Shown here: piece by piece, positions 50,835-58,892 of the stretch
How the letters are laid out: the number at the start of each line of letters is the position of its first letter
Numbering within the stretch: the stretch's first letter is position 1
Position numbers and translations under genes: made by a program
Origin: Proteus vulgaris
Lineage (GTDB): Bacteria > Pseudomonadota > Gammaproteobacteria > Enterobacterales > Enterobacteriaceae
Direction of reading: 5' to 3'
Length of the DNA stretch: 64,000 nt
NCBI GenBank assembly: GCA_901472505.1
Contig: LR590468.1
Location: 3,261,501-3,325,500, forward strand
The notes under the pieces: generated by a model
What the model saw: the letters and a program-made list of their open reading frames with translations, nothing else
What the model was told of the DNA's origin: nothing
Databases searched by the model: none

Positions 50835-51818
50835 ATGGATAATAATTCGCTAAAGAACGCGAGTTTATTTGATAATGATCCCGTTCTCTATGCTGCATGG
50901 CTTTACTATCAGGACGGACTCAGTCAAAGTGAAGTTGCAAATATTATGGGTGTTTCTCGAGTCACTGTCGTGAAATATTTGCACTTAGCTAGAGAAAAAG
51001 GATTCGTAAATATTAGTTTAGATTCATCGGTATTTTCTACGATTGATTATGCAATCAGAATAAAAGCAAAATTCGATCTTAATAATGTGCTTATTTTACC
51101 TGATGAAGAAAAAAATAAATCGCAACATACATTTAATATGAACAGAGAAAGATTAGCAAAAGCAGGAGCTATGTATCTTTCTCAAATAATAAGTGATGAT
51201 GATATTTTAGGTGTTGCTTGGGGACGAACAATTTATAAGTTAGGTAATTACCTTCCACCCAAGTCATTAAAGAATGTCACCGTACTACAAATGATAGGTG
51301 CTGTCGCACCACAACCTGATTTTAAAACGGCAGAAGCAGCTGCATTAATTGCAAATAAATTATCAGGATGCAGTATTAATTTACATGTTCCGGCTGTTGT
51401 TTCAAGTGCGCGTTTAGCTATGGAGCTTCAAGCCGAACCAATTATTAGACGTAATTTTTCAGCGCTGAATCAATGTAATAAAGCACTCTTTGTTGTAGGT
51501 AATACACTTGATGATAACCCTTTGGTAACAACCAGTGTTTTAACCCGAAGTGAAATGGCGCAATACCGTGCATTAGGTGCTGTAGGTGTGATTTGTGGAC
51601 GTTTTTATGATGCTCAAGGCAATCCTTTGGTTTCTGATATTGACCTGAGGATCATGGGAATAAGCCTAGCTCAGTTAAGGCAAATACCACAGCGGCTTTT
51701 TATCGCTGGGGGAGGAGAAAATATTCAAGCAACAATAGGGGCGATAAAGGGAGGTTACGCGACTGATATTGTTATCGATGAAGTGACGGCTTTGGCATTA
51801 TTAGAGCTAGAAAGTTAA
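50835..51818 (+). CDS. SorC/DeoR-type sugar-binding transcriptional regulator
   Basis: A 327-aa regulator of the SorC/LsrR family. The N-terminal HTH reads LSQSEVANIMGVSRVTVVKYLHLAREKG (about residues 25-55 from this start). The C-terminal effector domain is NagB-like: LGVAWGRTIYKLGNYL, NVTVLQMIGAVAPQ, ALGAVGVICGRFYDAQG and FIAGGGENIQATIGAIKGGYATDIVID. Such proteins bind phosphorylated sugars or AI-2. No sugar catabolic gene is adjacent; the next genes code for an anion-type ABC transporter. The ATG at 50835 has GGGG 7 bases upstream; a GTG at 50823 is an alternative. Confidence 0.88.
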   Translation: MDNNSLKNASLFDNDPVLYAAWLYYQDGLSQSEVANIMGVSRVTVVKYLHLAREKGFVNISLDSSVFSTIDYAIRIKAKFDLNNVLILPDEEKNKSQHTFNMNRERLAKAGAMYLSQIISDDDILGVAWGRTIYKLGNYLPPKSLKNVTVLQMIGAVAPQPDFKTAEAAALIANKLSGCSINLHVPAVVSSARLAMELQAEPIIRRNFSALNQCNKALFVVGNTLDDNPLVTTSVLTRSEMAQYRALGAVGVICGRFYDAQGNPLVSDIDLRIMGISLAQLRQIPQRLFIAGGGENIQATIGAIKGGYATDIVIDEVTALALLELES

Positions 51819-51822
51819 TAAT

Positions 51823-51849
51823 AAAATCCTCGTGAAAACGGGGTTTTTT
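51823..51849 (+). terminator. Terminator after the SorC-type regulator
   Basis: AAAATCCTCG (51823-51832) pairs with CGGGGTTTTT (51839-51848) apart from G-U pairs, ending in a T run. Confidence 0.7.
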
Positions 51850-51881
51850 CGTGTAAACCACTATTTTATAATCTATTTTTT

Positions 51882-51921
51882 CTGATAAAAATAAACATAT
51901 TGACGTATTTATTTTTATCAG
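51882..51921. repeat. Perfect 14-bp inverted repeat before modA
   Basis: CTGATAAAAATAAA (51882-51895) and TTTATTTTTATCAG (51908-51921) are exact reverse complements around a 12-base spacer. Arm centres are 26 bases apart, about 2.5 helical turns, which could suit a dimer of a large regulator. It lies between the SorC-type gene and modA and has no T tract, so it is not an ordinary terminator. Confidence 0.6.
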
Positions 51922-52027
51922 TTTCTTTTTGTGAAACTCACAGATAAAAGAAAAGGTAAAAATGATAAGTTGTTAACATTTTTCTCTTTTTTTATATGAT
52001 CCTCTTGCCTTAAACTCTTATCTCATT

Positions 52028-52051
52028 CATTATATAAAAAATTACATAACG
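52028..52051. promoter_or_regulatory. ModE-like operator candidate before modA
   Basis: CATTATAT-N7-TACATAACG resembles the ModE site (CGTTATAT, spacer, TATATAACG) with a few mismatches. It lies 21-45 bases ahead of the modA start. ModE represses molybdate uptake when molybdate is plentiful; no modE gene is in the window. Confidence 0.4.
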
Positions 52052-52072
52052 ATAGTTAGGGTTACCCATTTT

Positions 52073-52828
52073 ATGAAAAGGCAATTACTGACTGGCCTAG
52101 GGTTAGCACTAGGATTAATTTGTCATAATACACTTGCAGCTGAACTTCATCTTTATGCTGGTGCAGGTTTAAAACAACCGATAGAACATGTTATTAATGT
52201 ATTTGAAAAAGAGACAGGAAATAAAGTCACAATTGAATATGGCGGTTCAGGCCAAATATTAACACGTTTCAATTTAACTAAGCAGGGTGATTTATTCTTT
52301 CCAGGTTCACAAAACTATGTAGAAAAGTTGGATAAAGAAGGATACGTTGTTAACCAATATTCTATTGTTCGCCATATTCCCGTTATCGCTGTGCGTAAAG
52401 ATAAAATCGGTGATATTAAAACACTGGAAGATCTTGCGAAGAGCTCGTTAAAACTAGGTATGGGCGATGCTAAAGCTATTGCATTAGGAAAAAGTGGCGA
52501 ACAACTTATTGATGCATCAGGTCAAGGCGATAAATTACGTAATAAAGTGGTTGTACGCACTGCTACAATTAAACAATTGCTTATGTATTTACTTAATGGC
52601 GAAGTAGATGCTGCTATTATTGGATATGCAGATGCAATAAAAAACCAAGATAAGTTGGTTTTACTTCCCGTACCAGAAGGTAGCCCTGAAGAAGTAGCAA
52701 CACTTGCGGTTTTAAAAACATCAGCAAGCCCAAAAGAAGCTCAGTTACTGGCCGATTATTTTACACGCGCTGAAGGGATAAAAGCTTTTACTGATTATGG
52801 TTTTCTTCCTGTAATTTCAAAACCATAG
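52073..52828 (+). CDS. modA: Molybdate/tungstate ABC transporter substrate-binding protein
   Basis: A 251-aa periplasmic solute-binding protein. Signal peptide about residues 1-23 (LALGLICHNTLAA). The mature part has LHLYAGAGLKQPIEHVINVFEKE, VTIEYGGSGQILTRF (oxyanion-binding serine region) and DLFFPGSQNYV, then ELHAD-type ending in KAFTDYGFLPV. It fits the ModA/WtpA type that binds molybdate or tungstate; which one cannot be told. A terminator-like hairpin separates it from the permease gene, which would give more binding protein than permease. Confidence 0.82.
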   Translation: MKRQLLTGLGLALGLICHNTLAAELHLYAGAGLKQPIEHVINVFEKETGNKVTIEYGGSGQILTRFNLTKQGDLFFPGSQNYVEKLDKEGYVVNQYSIVRHIPVIAVRKDKIGDIKTLEDLAKSSLKLGMGDAKAIALGKSGEQLIDASGQGDKLRNKVVVRTATIKQLLMYLLNGEVDAAIIGYADAIKNQDKLVLLPVPEGSPEEVATLAVLKTSASPKEAQLLADYFTRAEGIKAFTDYGFLPVISKP

Positions 52829-52855
52829 ATTTTTCTCACATAAATTGTATTTTTC

Positions 52856-52881
52856 GCCACCAACTCACTGGTGGCTTTTTT
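52856..52881 (+). terminator. Hairpin terminator/attenuator between modA and modB
   Basis: GCCACCA (52856-52862) pairs with TGGTGGC (52869-52875), 6-base loop, then T run. It lies inside the transporter gene set, so partial read-through probably sets the ratio of binding protein to permease. Confidence 0.75.
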
Positions 52882-52926
52882 ATTATTAAAGCAAAATAAA
52901 TCTTATTTTTAAAAAAAGGAAATAAC

Positions 52927-53704
52927 GTGTTTCGTTGGGCATTAATTCCACTTTTTTTATTGTTATTTTTGATCTTAGGATCACTCATTGCATTAATATG
53001 CCAACTTTCATATGTTGAGTTTAGGCAAGTTATTACTGATCCTGAATTTCATTTTGCTATTGGTATGTCACTTAGTACAGCATTAACTTCTTTATGTTTG
53101 GCGATTATTTTAGGTGTGCCAGCTGCATGGGCAATGGCAAGAATACCCTTTAAAGGAGATCGTTTTATTGATGCTTTACTTGATTTACCTTTGGTGACAC
53201 CGCCTTTAGTTATTGGTATCGGATTATTGTTATTATTAGGAAATCAGGGACCTTTAACGGGATTTTTCCCCGAATTATCACGTTCACTTCTTTTCTCCTT
53301 TAGGTATTATTATTGCTCAAACTTACGTTGCTAGCGCTATTATTATGCGAAATAGTCTTTCTGCTTTTAAATCTGTTGATCCTGCCTATATTCAAACAGC
53401 GCAAAACTTAGGGTTAACACCAACAAAAACATTTTTTCTTGTTGAAATTCCTCTTTGTTGGCCTGCATTAATGAGTGGATGCATTATTGCTTTTTCTCGT
53501 GCGATAGGTGAATTTGGCGCCACTTTAATGTTGGCTGGCGCTACTCGTTTAAAAACAGAAACATTGCCAATGGCAATTTATTTAAATATCGCAAGTGGCG
53601 ATTTTACGCTAGCGATAGGTTGTGCGCTTGTTCTTATCGCTATTGCGATCACTTTATTATTTGCGTTGCAGCGCTTACAACAAGAAAGGAAGACATCATG
53701 CTAG
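52927..53704 (+). CDS. modB: ABC transporter permease, ModB-type, one frameshift
   Basis: Inner-membrane permease with five to six hydrophobic segments; frame-corrected length about 258 aa. The start is GTG at 52927, with AAGGAAA upstream. Characteristic segments are LDLPLVTPPLVIGIGLLLL, IQTAQNLGLTPTKTFFLVEIPL and the EAA-type loop SRAIGEFGATLMLAGATRL. The frame breaks at the T run 53291-53294 (one extra T), after which IIIAQTYVASAIIMRNSL continues. It overlaps modC by 7 bases. Confidence 0.85.
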
Positions 53705-54324
53705 AAATTCGTTCATTAACGTCGGGTATATTAAAAGATGTTTCGTTGGGGATAGAAAAAGGAACATGTTTAGCAATAACGGGTACGTCAGGAAGTGGTA
53801 AAACAACACTTTTAAATGCAATAGCGGGATATACTTCGTACTCTGGAGATGTCTATCTTGCAGATAAAAATATCAATACACAGCCAGTGTGGCTACGTTC
53901 TTGCCGATATTTAAATCAACGACTTTATTTATTTCCATTTATGACTGTAACGCAAAATTTATGGTTGGCGCAATATGGAGCAAAGCAAAAACGTAGTAAA
54001 GAAAAAGAGCGGATAATCTTAGAACAAATGGGAATTGCACATTTAGCAACCCGTTATCCACATCAAATTTCGGGTGGGGAGCAACAACGTGTTGCATTGG
54101 CAAGAGCGCTTATTAGCCAACCCAAACTGTTATTACTGGATGAACCTTTTTCGAGTTTGGATTGGGAAACACGTTATCAGCTTTGGGACTTAATTGGCTC
54201 CTTGAAATCTAAGGAAATGACGATGATCATGGTGACTCATGAACCGCGTGAAATCAGAGCACTAGCTGATAAATCGGTGTTATTGTCTAAAGGACATGTT
54301 ATTACTGAAAATTCAATACGGTGA
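53698..54324 (+). CDS. modC: ABC transporter ATP-binding protein, short ModC-type
   Basis: Cytoplasmic ATPase of the uptake system, 208 aa. Walker A GTSGSGKTT at residues 29-37, signature ISGGEQQRVALARAL, Walker B LLLLDEPFSSLDWE and the H-loop VTHEPRE are intact. It lacks the C-terminal TOBE/mop domain of full-length ModC (about 350 aa), so it is a compact version without the oxyanion-sensing part. The ATG at 53698 overlaps the end of the permease gene, which couples their translation. The frame is open upstream to 53620 without family similarity. Confidence 0.85.
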   Translation: MLEIRSLTSGILKDVSLGIEKGTCLAITGTSGSGKTTLLNAIAGYTSYSGDVYLADKNINTQPVWLRSCRYLNQRLYLFPFMTVTQNLWLAQYGAKQKRSKEKERIILEQMGIAHLATRYPHQISGGEQQRVALARALISQPKLLLLDEPFSSLDWETRYQLWDLIGSLKSKEMTMIMVTHEPREIRALADKSVLLSKGHVITENSIR

Positions 54325-54345
54325 GATTACATTGTTATTTATTAA

Positions 54346-55038
54346 TTACCATGCCATTACTGACCAGTGAATAATTCGGCCCATAATTTTTACAGAGTCA
54401 GTTTCAGCGGTTTCATCAGGAAATTCGTCTTTGTTGTAGCTACGAATAATCAACTTACCTCCTGGTTGGCGATAAAGTAATTTTATTCTGAATAACGCAT
54501 CTTGCTCAATAGCATAAATACCACCGTCAACGATACGAGTATTACCTGTATCTACAGTAACGGTTGAACCATTCGGGATAACGGGAGACATGCTGTCGCC
54601 ATAAACAGAAAAACAAATAACATTTTGAGATGATGCGCCATAACGGCGTAACGTACTTTTTGAAAATCTTAATTTATATCCGTTATGATCTTCATTAGTA
54701 CAACAGCCATCACCCGCGGCGAGTTCAATACTTTTAAAATAGGGAATTTCTACTTCATCTGCATCTAAAGGGGTATTGCTATCCCATTCACTAACAGGTT
54801 GCCATTCATTTTCAGGTGGAATTTCAGAAGCAATATCAGGTTGTTCTTCACCTTCTAAAAGCCAAGTTAAATCGCAATTTAATGCTTTTGCTAATTCAGG
54901 TAAAAAACGGGGGCGTTTAGTTTTACCACTTTCTAATTGTTCGATAGATTGCTGTGTGGTGCTTGCTAAGGTAGCAAGTTCTGATTGTGTTAAACCTAAC
55001 GCAATGCGCTTGTCTTTGGTACGTTTCGCAATAGACAT
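54346..55038 (-). CDS. CI/LexA-like repressor (XRE HTH plus S24 peptidase domain)
   Basis: A 230-aa phage-type repressor. The HTH reads [24 protein letters not shown] (about residues 17-40). The C-terminal S24 domain has the catalytic serine in [12 protein letters not shown] and the lysine in [12 protein letters not shown]; an Ala-Gly cleavage bond is likely in SIELAAGDG. It should self-cleave on RecA activation after DNA damage. AGGAG precedes the ATG. No phage genes surround it, so it may be a domesticated regulator; its targets are unknown. Confidence 0.88.
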   Translation of the reverse strand: MSIAKRTKDKRIALGLTQSELATLASTTQQSIEQLESGKTKRPRFLPELAKALNCDLTWLLEGEEQPDIASEIPPENEWQPVSEWDSNTPLDADEVEIPYFKSIELAAGDGCCTNEDHNGYKLRFSKSTLRRYGASSQNVICFSVYGDSMSPVIPNGSTVTVDTGNTRIVDGGIYAIEQDALFRIKLLYRQPGGKLIIRSYNKDEFPDETAETDSVKIMGRIIHWSVMAW

Positions 55039-55147
55039 TAGTGACTCCTAATACGTGTCCTTACATATTCAAGTACAAAGAGTATACCGTAAAAAGAAAA
55101 CAAATTAAATTGTATTTTATCTTAATGATAAATTTAAAGTAGGTTAA

Positions 55148-55405
55148 CTACTTTATTTGGAAAACATCATCTGCACTGTTTGGTGGTGTGAGATAAGGAT
55201 TCTCATCAGTAACATCAGGATCTCTTAAGACTTCTCCACAGAAAATAATAAGGTCAGGTCTTTTTTGTTTTAAGTAGTTAAGTCGTGTTGTGCATTCATC
55301 TTTAGTATAAATTGTTTCTGTAATAGGAACTGCATCACAAGAATCATTTCCACAAGGACTTACCAATAACACATAACCGACCAGCATGAGCTGTGAAGTA
55401 AACAT
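55148..55405 (-). CDS. Small exported cysteine-containing protein, unknown
   Basis: An 85-aa protein I do not recognise. The N-terminus (MFTSQLMLVGYVLLVSP) is hydrophobic, signal-like, and is followed by CGNDSC, so a lipoprotein-type or exported form is possible, though no clear lipobox is present. The mature part has two further cysteines (DECTT, IFCGEV), giving four in all, which suggests disulfides. AAGGAT lies before the ATG. It shares orientation with the CI-like repressor downstream. Confidence 0.5.
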   Translation of the reverse strand: MFTSQLMLVGYVLLVSPCGNDSCDAVPITETIYTKDECTTRLNYLKQKRPDLIIFCGEVLRDPDVTDENPYLTPPNSADDVFQIK

Positions 55406-56110
55406 AAAATATCCTTTTAACTATTCATGTTTGGTCATCAAAATCAGACAGCTAGATTACCTATTTGTTGATAAAAAAGCAGTTTTTATTTGTCTTAAAT
55501 AGCATTAATGATGTAAAAAGGCGTATGTGATCACAATTTTTCTAGTGTTTGTTTGTATTTATTAGCGATGTGTTATAGGCAAATAACGTAAATAAGATGG
55601 AATAATACGAGAAAATATATTGTGAAAACAAATAGAATTGTTTTTTAACATAATTTAATGTTCTAATGTTGTTATAAATGACATTAAATTGAGATACTTC
55701 ATAAAATATTAATATAAATAATATTTGTTAGTTAGATAAATTAGGATGAATTACGCAATATTTAGTCAAAATTAAAGCAATTATAACAATAAAAAGAGAA
55801 TAATTTTATTTTTAATACTTTCAAAAATAATGATGTTTAGTATTATCAAATTTGGGCTTTCATCGTGCTCTTGCAAAATATAAAAATGAATGGAAAAAAT
55901 TAAATTATTTTTTATTTTTTGATAAATAAGAACATAAAAATATGCTGGATTTATTTTTATCACGTATAATTTATAGTAGAAAAATCTAAAGTAGTGTTCT
56001 TTATTGAGGTAGTGATTAAATAATGTATTAGTTATTTTATATCTTAATATAGGGCCTGTTTTTATCAATTCTGTTGTTCGGGAAATAACGTATTAGGGTA
56101 ATGGTGAATT
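55406..56110. other. AT-rich intergenic region, no gene seen
   Basis: About 700 bases of very AT-rich sequence ahead of the lipoprotein gene. A 95-codon leftward frame is low-complexity (Ile, Phe, Tyr, Asn) and has no credible start. Near 55920-55963, TGATAAATAA and TTATTTTTATCA form an imperfect inverted repeat that echoes the one before modA. Confidence 0.5.
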
Positions 56111-56518
56111 ATGTTAAAAAGAATAATGGGTTCTCTATTTTTAATATTTGCAGTAATAACACTATCAGCTTGTAATGATAAAACGGATGGTCCTGGTGTG
56201 GTAGCGGTTGCATTTGTTGAAGCGATTGCTGAAGGAAATGGTGATAAAGCTATTTCATTAGTTAATTTAGGTGAGATAGAAAAGGATCCAAGAGCTGAAC
56301 AATTTAATAGCAAATTTAAAATGATTGTTGCTGAAACAGGAAAACAAGTTAAAGAGCAGGGTGGTTTGAGTAAAGTTGAAATCGTCAGTATTGAATATAG
56401 TGACGATAAAAATAGTGCGATTGTGACATTAAAAACCGTATTAAAAGATGGTGTGGAAAAAACTAAGGCACAAGAGATGGTTAATGTAGATGGTAAATGG
56501 AAAGTAGCTTTCAAGTGA
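56111..56518 (+). CDS. DUF4878-type lipoprotein
   Basis: A 135-aa putative lipoprotein. The signal ends in the lipobox LSAC (cysteine 21, followed by NDKTDGPG). The mature domain (AVAFVEAIAEGNGDKAISLVN; IEYSDDKNSAIVTLKTVLKDG; ending VNVDGKWKVAFK) has the small NTF2-like alpha/beta look of DUF4878 proteins, whose function is unknown. The stop overlaps the start of the next gene by 4 bases (GTGA), so the two are a translationally coupled pair. Confidence 0.75.
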   Translation: MLKRIMGSLFLIFAVITLSACNDKTDGPGVVAVAFVEAIAEGNGDKAISLVNLGEIEKDPRAEQFNSKFKMIVAETGKQVKEQGGLSKVEIVSIEYSDDKNSAIVTLKTVLKDGVEKTKAQEMVNVDGKWKVAFK

Positions 56519-57078
56519 TCATTCGTGTATTTAATATTTTAGTTTTATTCTTAGTGAGCGCATTTTATGCGCTCGCTTTGCCTTATGATTTAAAAAATGG
56601 CGATTTAGTTTTTCGAGATGGCGATGAAGCGATCAGTGAAATAATTAAGCAAGTCGATAGAAGTGGATTTAGTCATGTAGGAATGGTGTGGATTTCGGAT
56701 AATGGTATTCAAGTGATTCATTCAACACTCAGTGAACATATGGATAGAAAAGATGGCGTGACTATTGATAATCTAGCTTTTTTTATTCGTCGAGCAAAAC
56801 CTAATTCTGTCCGCTTTTATCAAGTGAAAGGAAGCGAAGAAGCTAGAAATAATGCTGTGCAAATCGCATTAAGTCGTGTGGGTGAAAATTTTAGTATTTA
56901 CCCGAAGCAAGGTGTTTATTGTACAGAATTAGTTGCTGATGCGTGGCTAAAGGCGGGAGTATCTATTTCAACAGGAACTCAAAAATTAGATATGCCATTT
57001 ATTTCAGATATTTCTCTTATTCTTCCTGAAAATTTAATCAACTCTGAAAATGTTTTTATTTATTTAGAAAAAGAATAA
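56515..57078 (+). CDS. YiiX/YebB-like permuted papain-fold amidase or peptidase
   Basis: An exported protein of 187 aa from the GTG at 56515. Signal peptide IIRVFNILVLFLVSAFYALA. The fold of the YiiX/NlpC-P60 permuted papain type is suggested by NGDLVFRDGDEAISEIIK, the catalytic histidine in SGFSHVGMVW and the cysteine in GVYCTELVADAW. Such enzymes cleave lipid, peptide or cell-wall amide bonds. The alternative ATG at 56497 lies inside the preceding gene and would lengthen the signal; the 4-base GTGA overlap favours 56515. Confidence 0.75.
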   Translation: MIIRVFNILVLFLVSAFYALALPYDLKNGDLVFRDGDEAISEIIKQVDRSGFSHVGMVWISDNGIQVIHSTLSEHMDRKDGVTIDNLAFFIRRAKPNSVRFYQVKGSEEARNNAVQIALSRVGENFSIYPKQGVYCTELVADAWLKAGVSISTGTQKLDMPFISDISLILPENLINSENVFIYLEKE

Positions 57079-57092
57079 ATCATCACACACCC

Positions 57093-57136
57093 CCCACTTC
57101 TTAGTCATTTTAATAACCAAAAAGTGGGTGTTTTAT
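57093..57136. terminator. Bidirectional terminator between YiiX-like and SDR genes
   Basis: CCCACTT (57093-57099) pairs with AAGTGGG (57122-57128), followed by T residues. It lies between convergent genes. Confidence 0.55.
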
Positions 57137-57148
57137 TACTCGTTAGTC

Positions 57149-57937
57149 TTAACCTTTACCGCCTTGAAAAGAAGAGTAAAGGGTCATTCCACCATCAATA
57201 AAAATGGTCTGTCCTGTAATATAGGTTGATTGTTCTGATGCTAACCATGCGGCAACGTTGGCAACCATTTCTGGTTCAGCTGCATATCTCATCGGGATCA
57301 TATTTTCTAATTCTTCACGAAGAGTATCGTCTTGCATTTTTTCTTGATTGATAGGCGTATTTACTGCTCCTGGGCCAATCGAATTAATTCTAATGCCGTG
57401 GCTTGCATATTCAAGAGCAAGAGATTGAGTCAGCATTCTTACACCACCTTTACTTGCGGCATAACTTGCAAATGTTGGCCAAGGGATAATCTCATGAACA
57501 GATGACATATTAATGATATTGCCTTGAATGTTATTTTCTACAAAATATTTTAATGCAGAGCGGGCAGTGAGAAAATAGCTTGTTAAATTTACATCGATAA
57601 TTTTACGCCAGTCAGCTAAATCAACAGCGTGAGAGGGTGTTTGTGTTTCAATACCCGCGTTATTAATAAGAAGATCTAGCTTACCAAAATGGTTTATAGC
57701 GCAATAAATAAGATTATGAGCAATATCCTCGTTACTAATGTCACCCCCAAAAATAATTGCTTTACCTGAATTTAATTTATTTAAATCAGTTGCAAGGCAT
57801 TGGGCCTCTTTTTCATTAGAATGATAATTAATTACGACATTCATTCCTTCAGCGATTAATCGAGATACAACAGCAGCACCAATACCTCTTGATGAACCTG
57901 TAACGACAGCTACTTTTCCTTGGAGATCGTTGTACAT
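57149..57937 (-). CDS. SDR oxidoreductase, glucose 1-dehydrogenase-like
   Basis: Classical short-chain dehydrogenase of 262 aa. The cofactor motif VVTGSSRGIGAAV starts at about residue 11; NNAG, the catalytic serine (INMSSVHE) and the YAASK catalytic pair are all present. The whole chain resembles Bacillus glucose 1-dehydrogenase, including the AALYA-type ending SSFQGGKG and IIPWPTFASYAASKGG. The start at 57937 has GGAGGAAA upstream. Substrate is inferred only from this similarity. Divergent from the RNA ligase gene. Confidence 0.85.
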   Translation of the reverse strand: MYNDLQGKVAVVTGSSRGIGAAVVSRLIAEGMNVVINYHSNEKEAQCLATDLNKLNSGKAIIFGGDISNEDIAHNLIYCAINHFGKLDLLINNAGIETQTPSHAVDLADWRKIIDVNLTSYFLTARSALKYFVENNIQGNIINMSSVHEIIPWPTFASYAASKGGVRMLTQSLALEYASHGIRINSIGPGAVNTPINQEKMQDDTLREELENMIPMRYAAEPEMVANVAAWLASEQSTYITGQTIFIDGGMTLYSSFQGGKG

Positions 57938-58131
57938 GTTTCCTCCGATATTTGATGTCAAAATTAGGCAAAAAAGTAATATAAGAGATAAAAAAGTTAT
58001 TTATCTAGCACTCTATTCAGCTTGAGGTTAATATAACCATCTCCTTATTTTCTCTCTCTTTATTGTAGGTTGTTATTATGTAATACGCATTAAGGCACTG
58101 AAGGAATAGTGCAAATACAGAAAAATTGACT

Positions 58132-58157
58132 TACCGAATTTCTCTTTAAATTTGGTA
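58132..58157. promoter_or_regulatory. Inverted repeat upstream of the RNA repair operon
   Basis: TACCGAATTT (58132-58141) and AAATTTGGTA (58148-58157) are reverse complements except for one G-T pair, with a 6-base spacer. A TTGACT hexamer lies just before at 58126-58131, so the repeat sits where a promoter core would be, 30 bases before the ligase start. It may be an operator or an RNA hairpin in the leader. Confidence 0.5.
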
Positions 58158-58187
58158 GGATTTCTGTTACTTAATGAGTATTAAATA

Positions 58188-58892
58188 ATGAATAATCAAT
58201 CACAAAAATATGATAGAACCTATCACTATCCTTTTTCACCGGGCACAACGAATGATGATCGTATAAATGTGCAATGGTGGAAGGATATTTGCCAAATAAA
58301 ACACCTTATCCATACAGAAAAGTTGGATGGAGAAAATAATTGCCTAAATAAAATGGGCGTTTTTGCACGCTCTCATGCCACACCAACGCAATCGGCATGG
58401 ACTTCTCAATTGCGTCAACGTTGGCAGTTGATGAAAAATGATTTAGGTGAATTAGATATTTTTGGTGAAAATCTATATGCCATTCATTCTATTGAATATG
58501 CACACTTAGAAGAATATTTCTATGTGTTTGCGGTTCGTTATAAAGATAAATGGCTAGGTTGGGAAGAAGTGCAGTTTTATGCTTCTCTGTTTGATCTTCC
58601 TACCGTGCCAGAAATTAAACTGCCTGAATGTCAGGATAAAACAGAGTTTGAAAATATGATTGTTTCACAAGCCAAACAGGTAAGTTTTTTTCAATCTCAA
58701 GATGTTTTAACGCAAAAGCCAACTCCAATGGAAGGTATTGTGACACGAGATGCACAGCCATTTTCTTTAAATGATTTTTCTCATCGTGTTTTTAAATATG
58801 TCAGAAAAGATCATGTAAAAACGGATGTTCATTGGAAAAAGAACTGGCGACGCGCGCCGTTAATCTGGGAAAAAATACAGGAGTCTCAATGA
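58188..58892 (+). CDS. RNA ligase (Rnl-type nucleotidyltransferase)
   Basis: ATP-dependent polynucleotide ligase of 234 aa. Motif I KLDG begins at Lys45 (in HTEKLDGENN), the lysine that would carry AMP. Motif III is FGENLYAIHSIEY, motif IV is MEGIVTRD, and motif V is FKYVRKDHV. The size and motif spacing fit the small RNA ligases of the Rnl2/DraRnl-like type, which seal RNA with 3'-OH and 5'-phosphate ends. It overlaps the HD-Pnk gene by 4 bases, so healing and sealing enzymes are co-translated. Confidence 0.85.
   Translation: MNNQSQKYDRTYHYPFSPGTTNDDRINVQWWKDICQIKHLIHTEKLDGENNCLNKMGVFARSHATPTQSAWTSQLRQRWQLMKNDLGELDIFGENLYAIHSIEYAHLEEYFYVFAVRYKDKWLGWEEVQFYASLFDLPTVPEIKLPECQDKTEFENMIVSQAKQVSFFQSQDVLTQKPTPMEGIVTRDAQPFSLNDFSHRVFKYVRKDHVKTDVHWKKNWRRAPLIWEKIQESQ

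Noticed and set aside
55781..56068. A 95-codon leftward frame in the spacer before the lipoprotein
   Set aside because: Ile/Phe/Tyr/Asn-rich sequence typical of random AT-rich DNA, with no start signal.
56065..56514. A 149-codon leftward frame
   Set aside because: It is fully antisense to the DUF4878 lipoprotein, whose lipobox and coupling to the next gene are convincing.
54346..57078. Prophage remnant around the CI-like repressor
   Set aside because: No integrase, structural, lysis or replication gene and no attachment-site repeat was seen.
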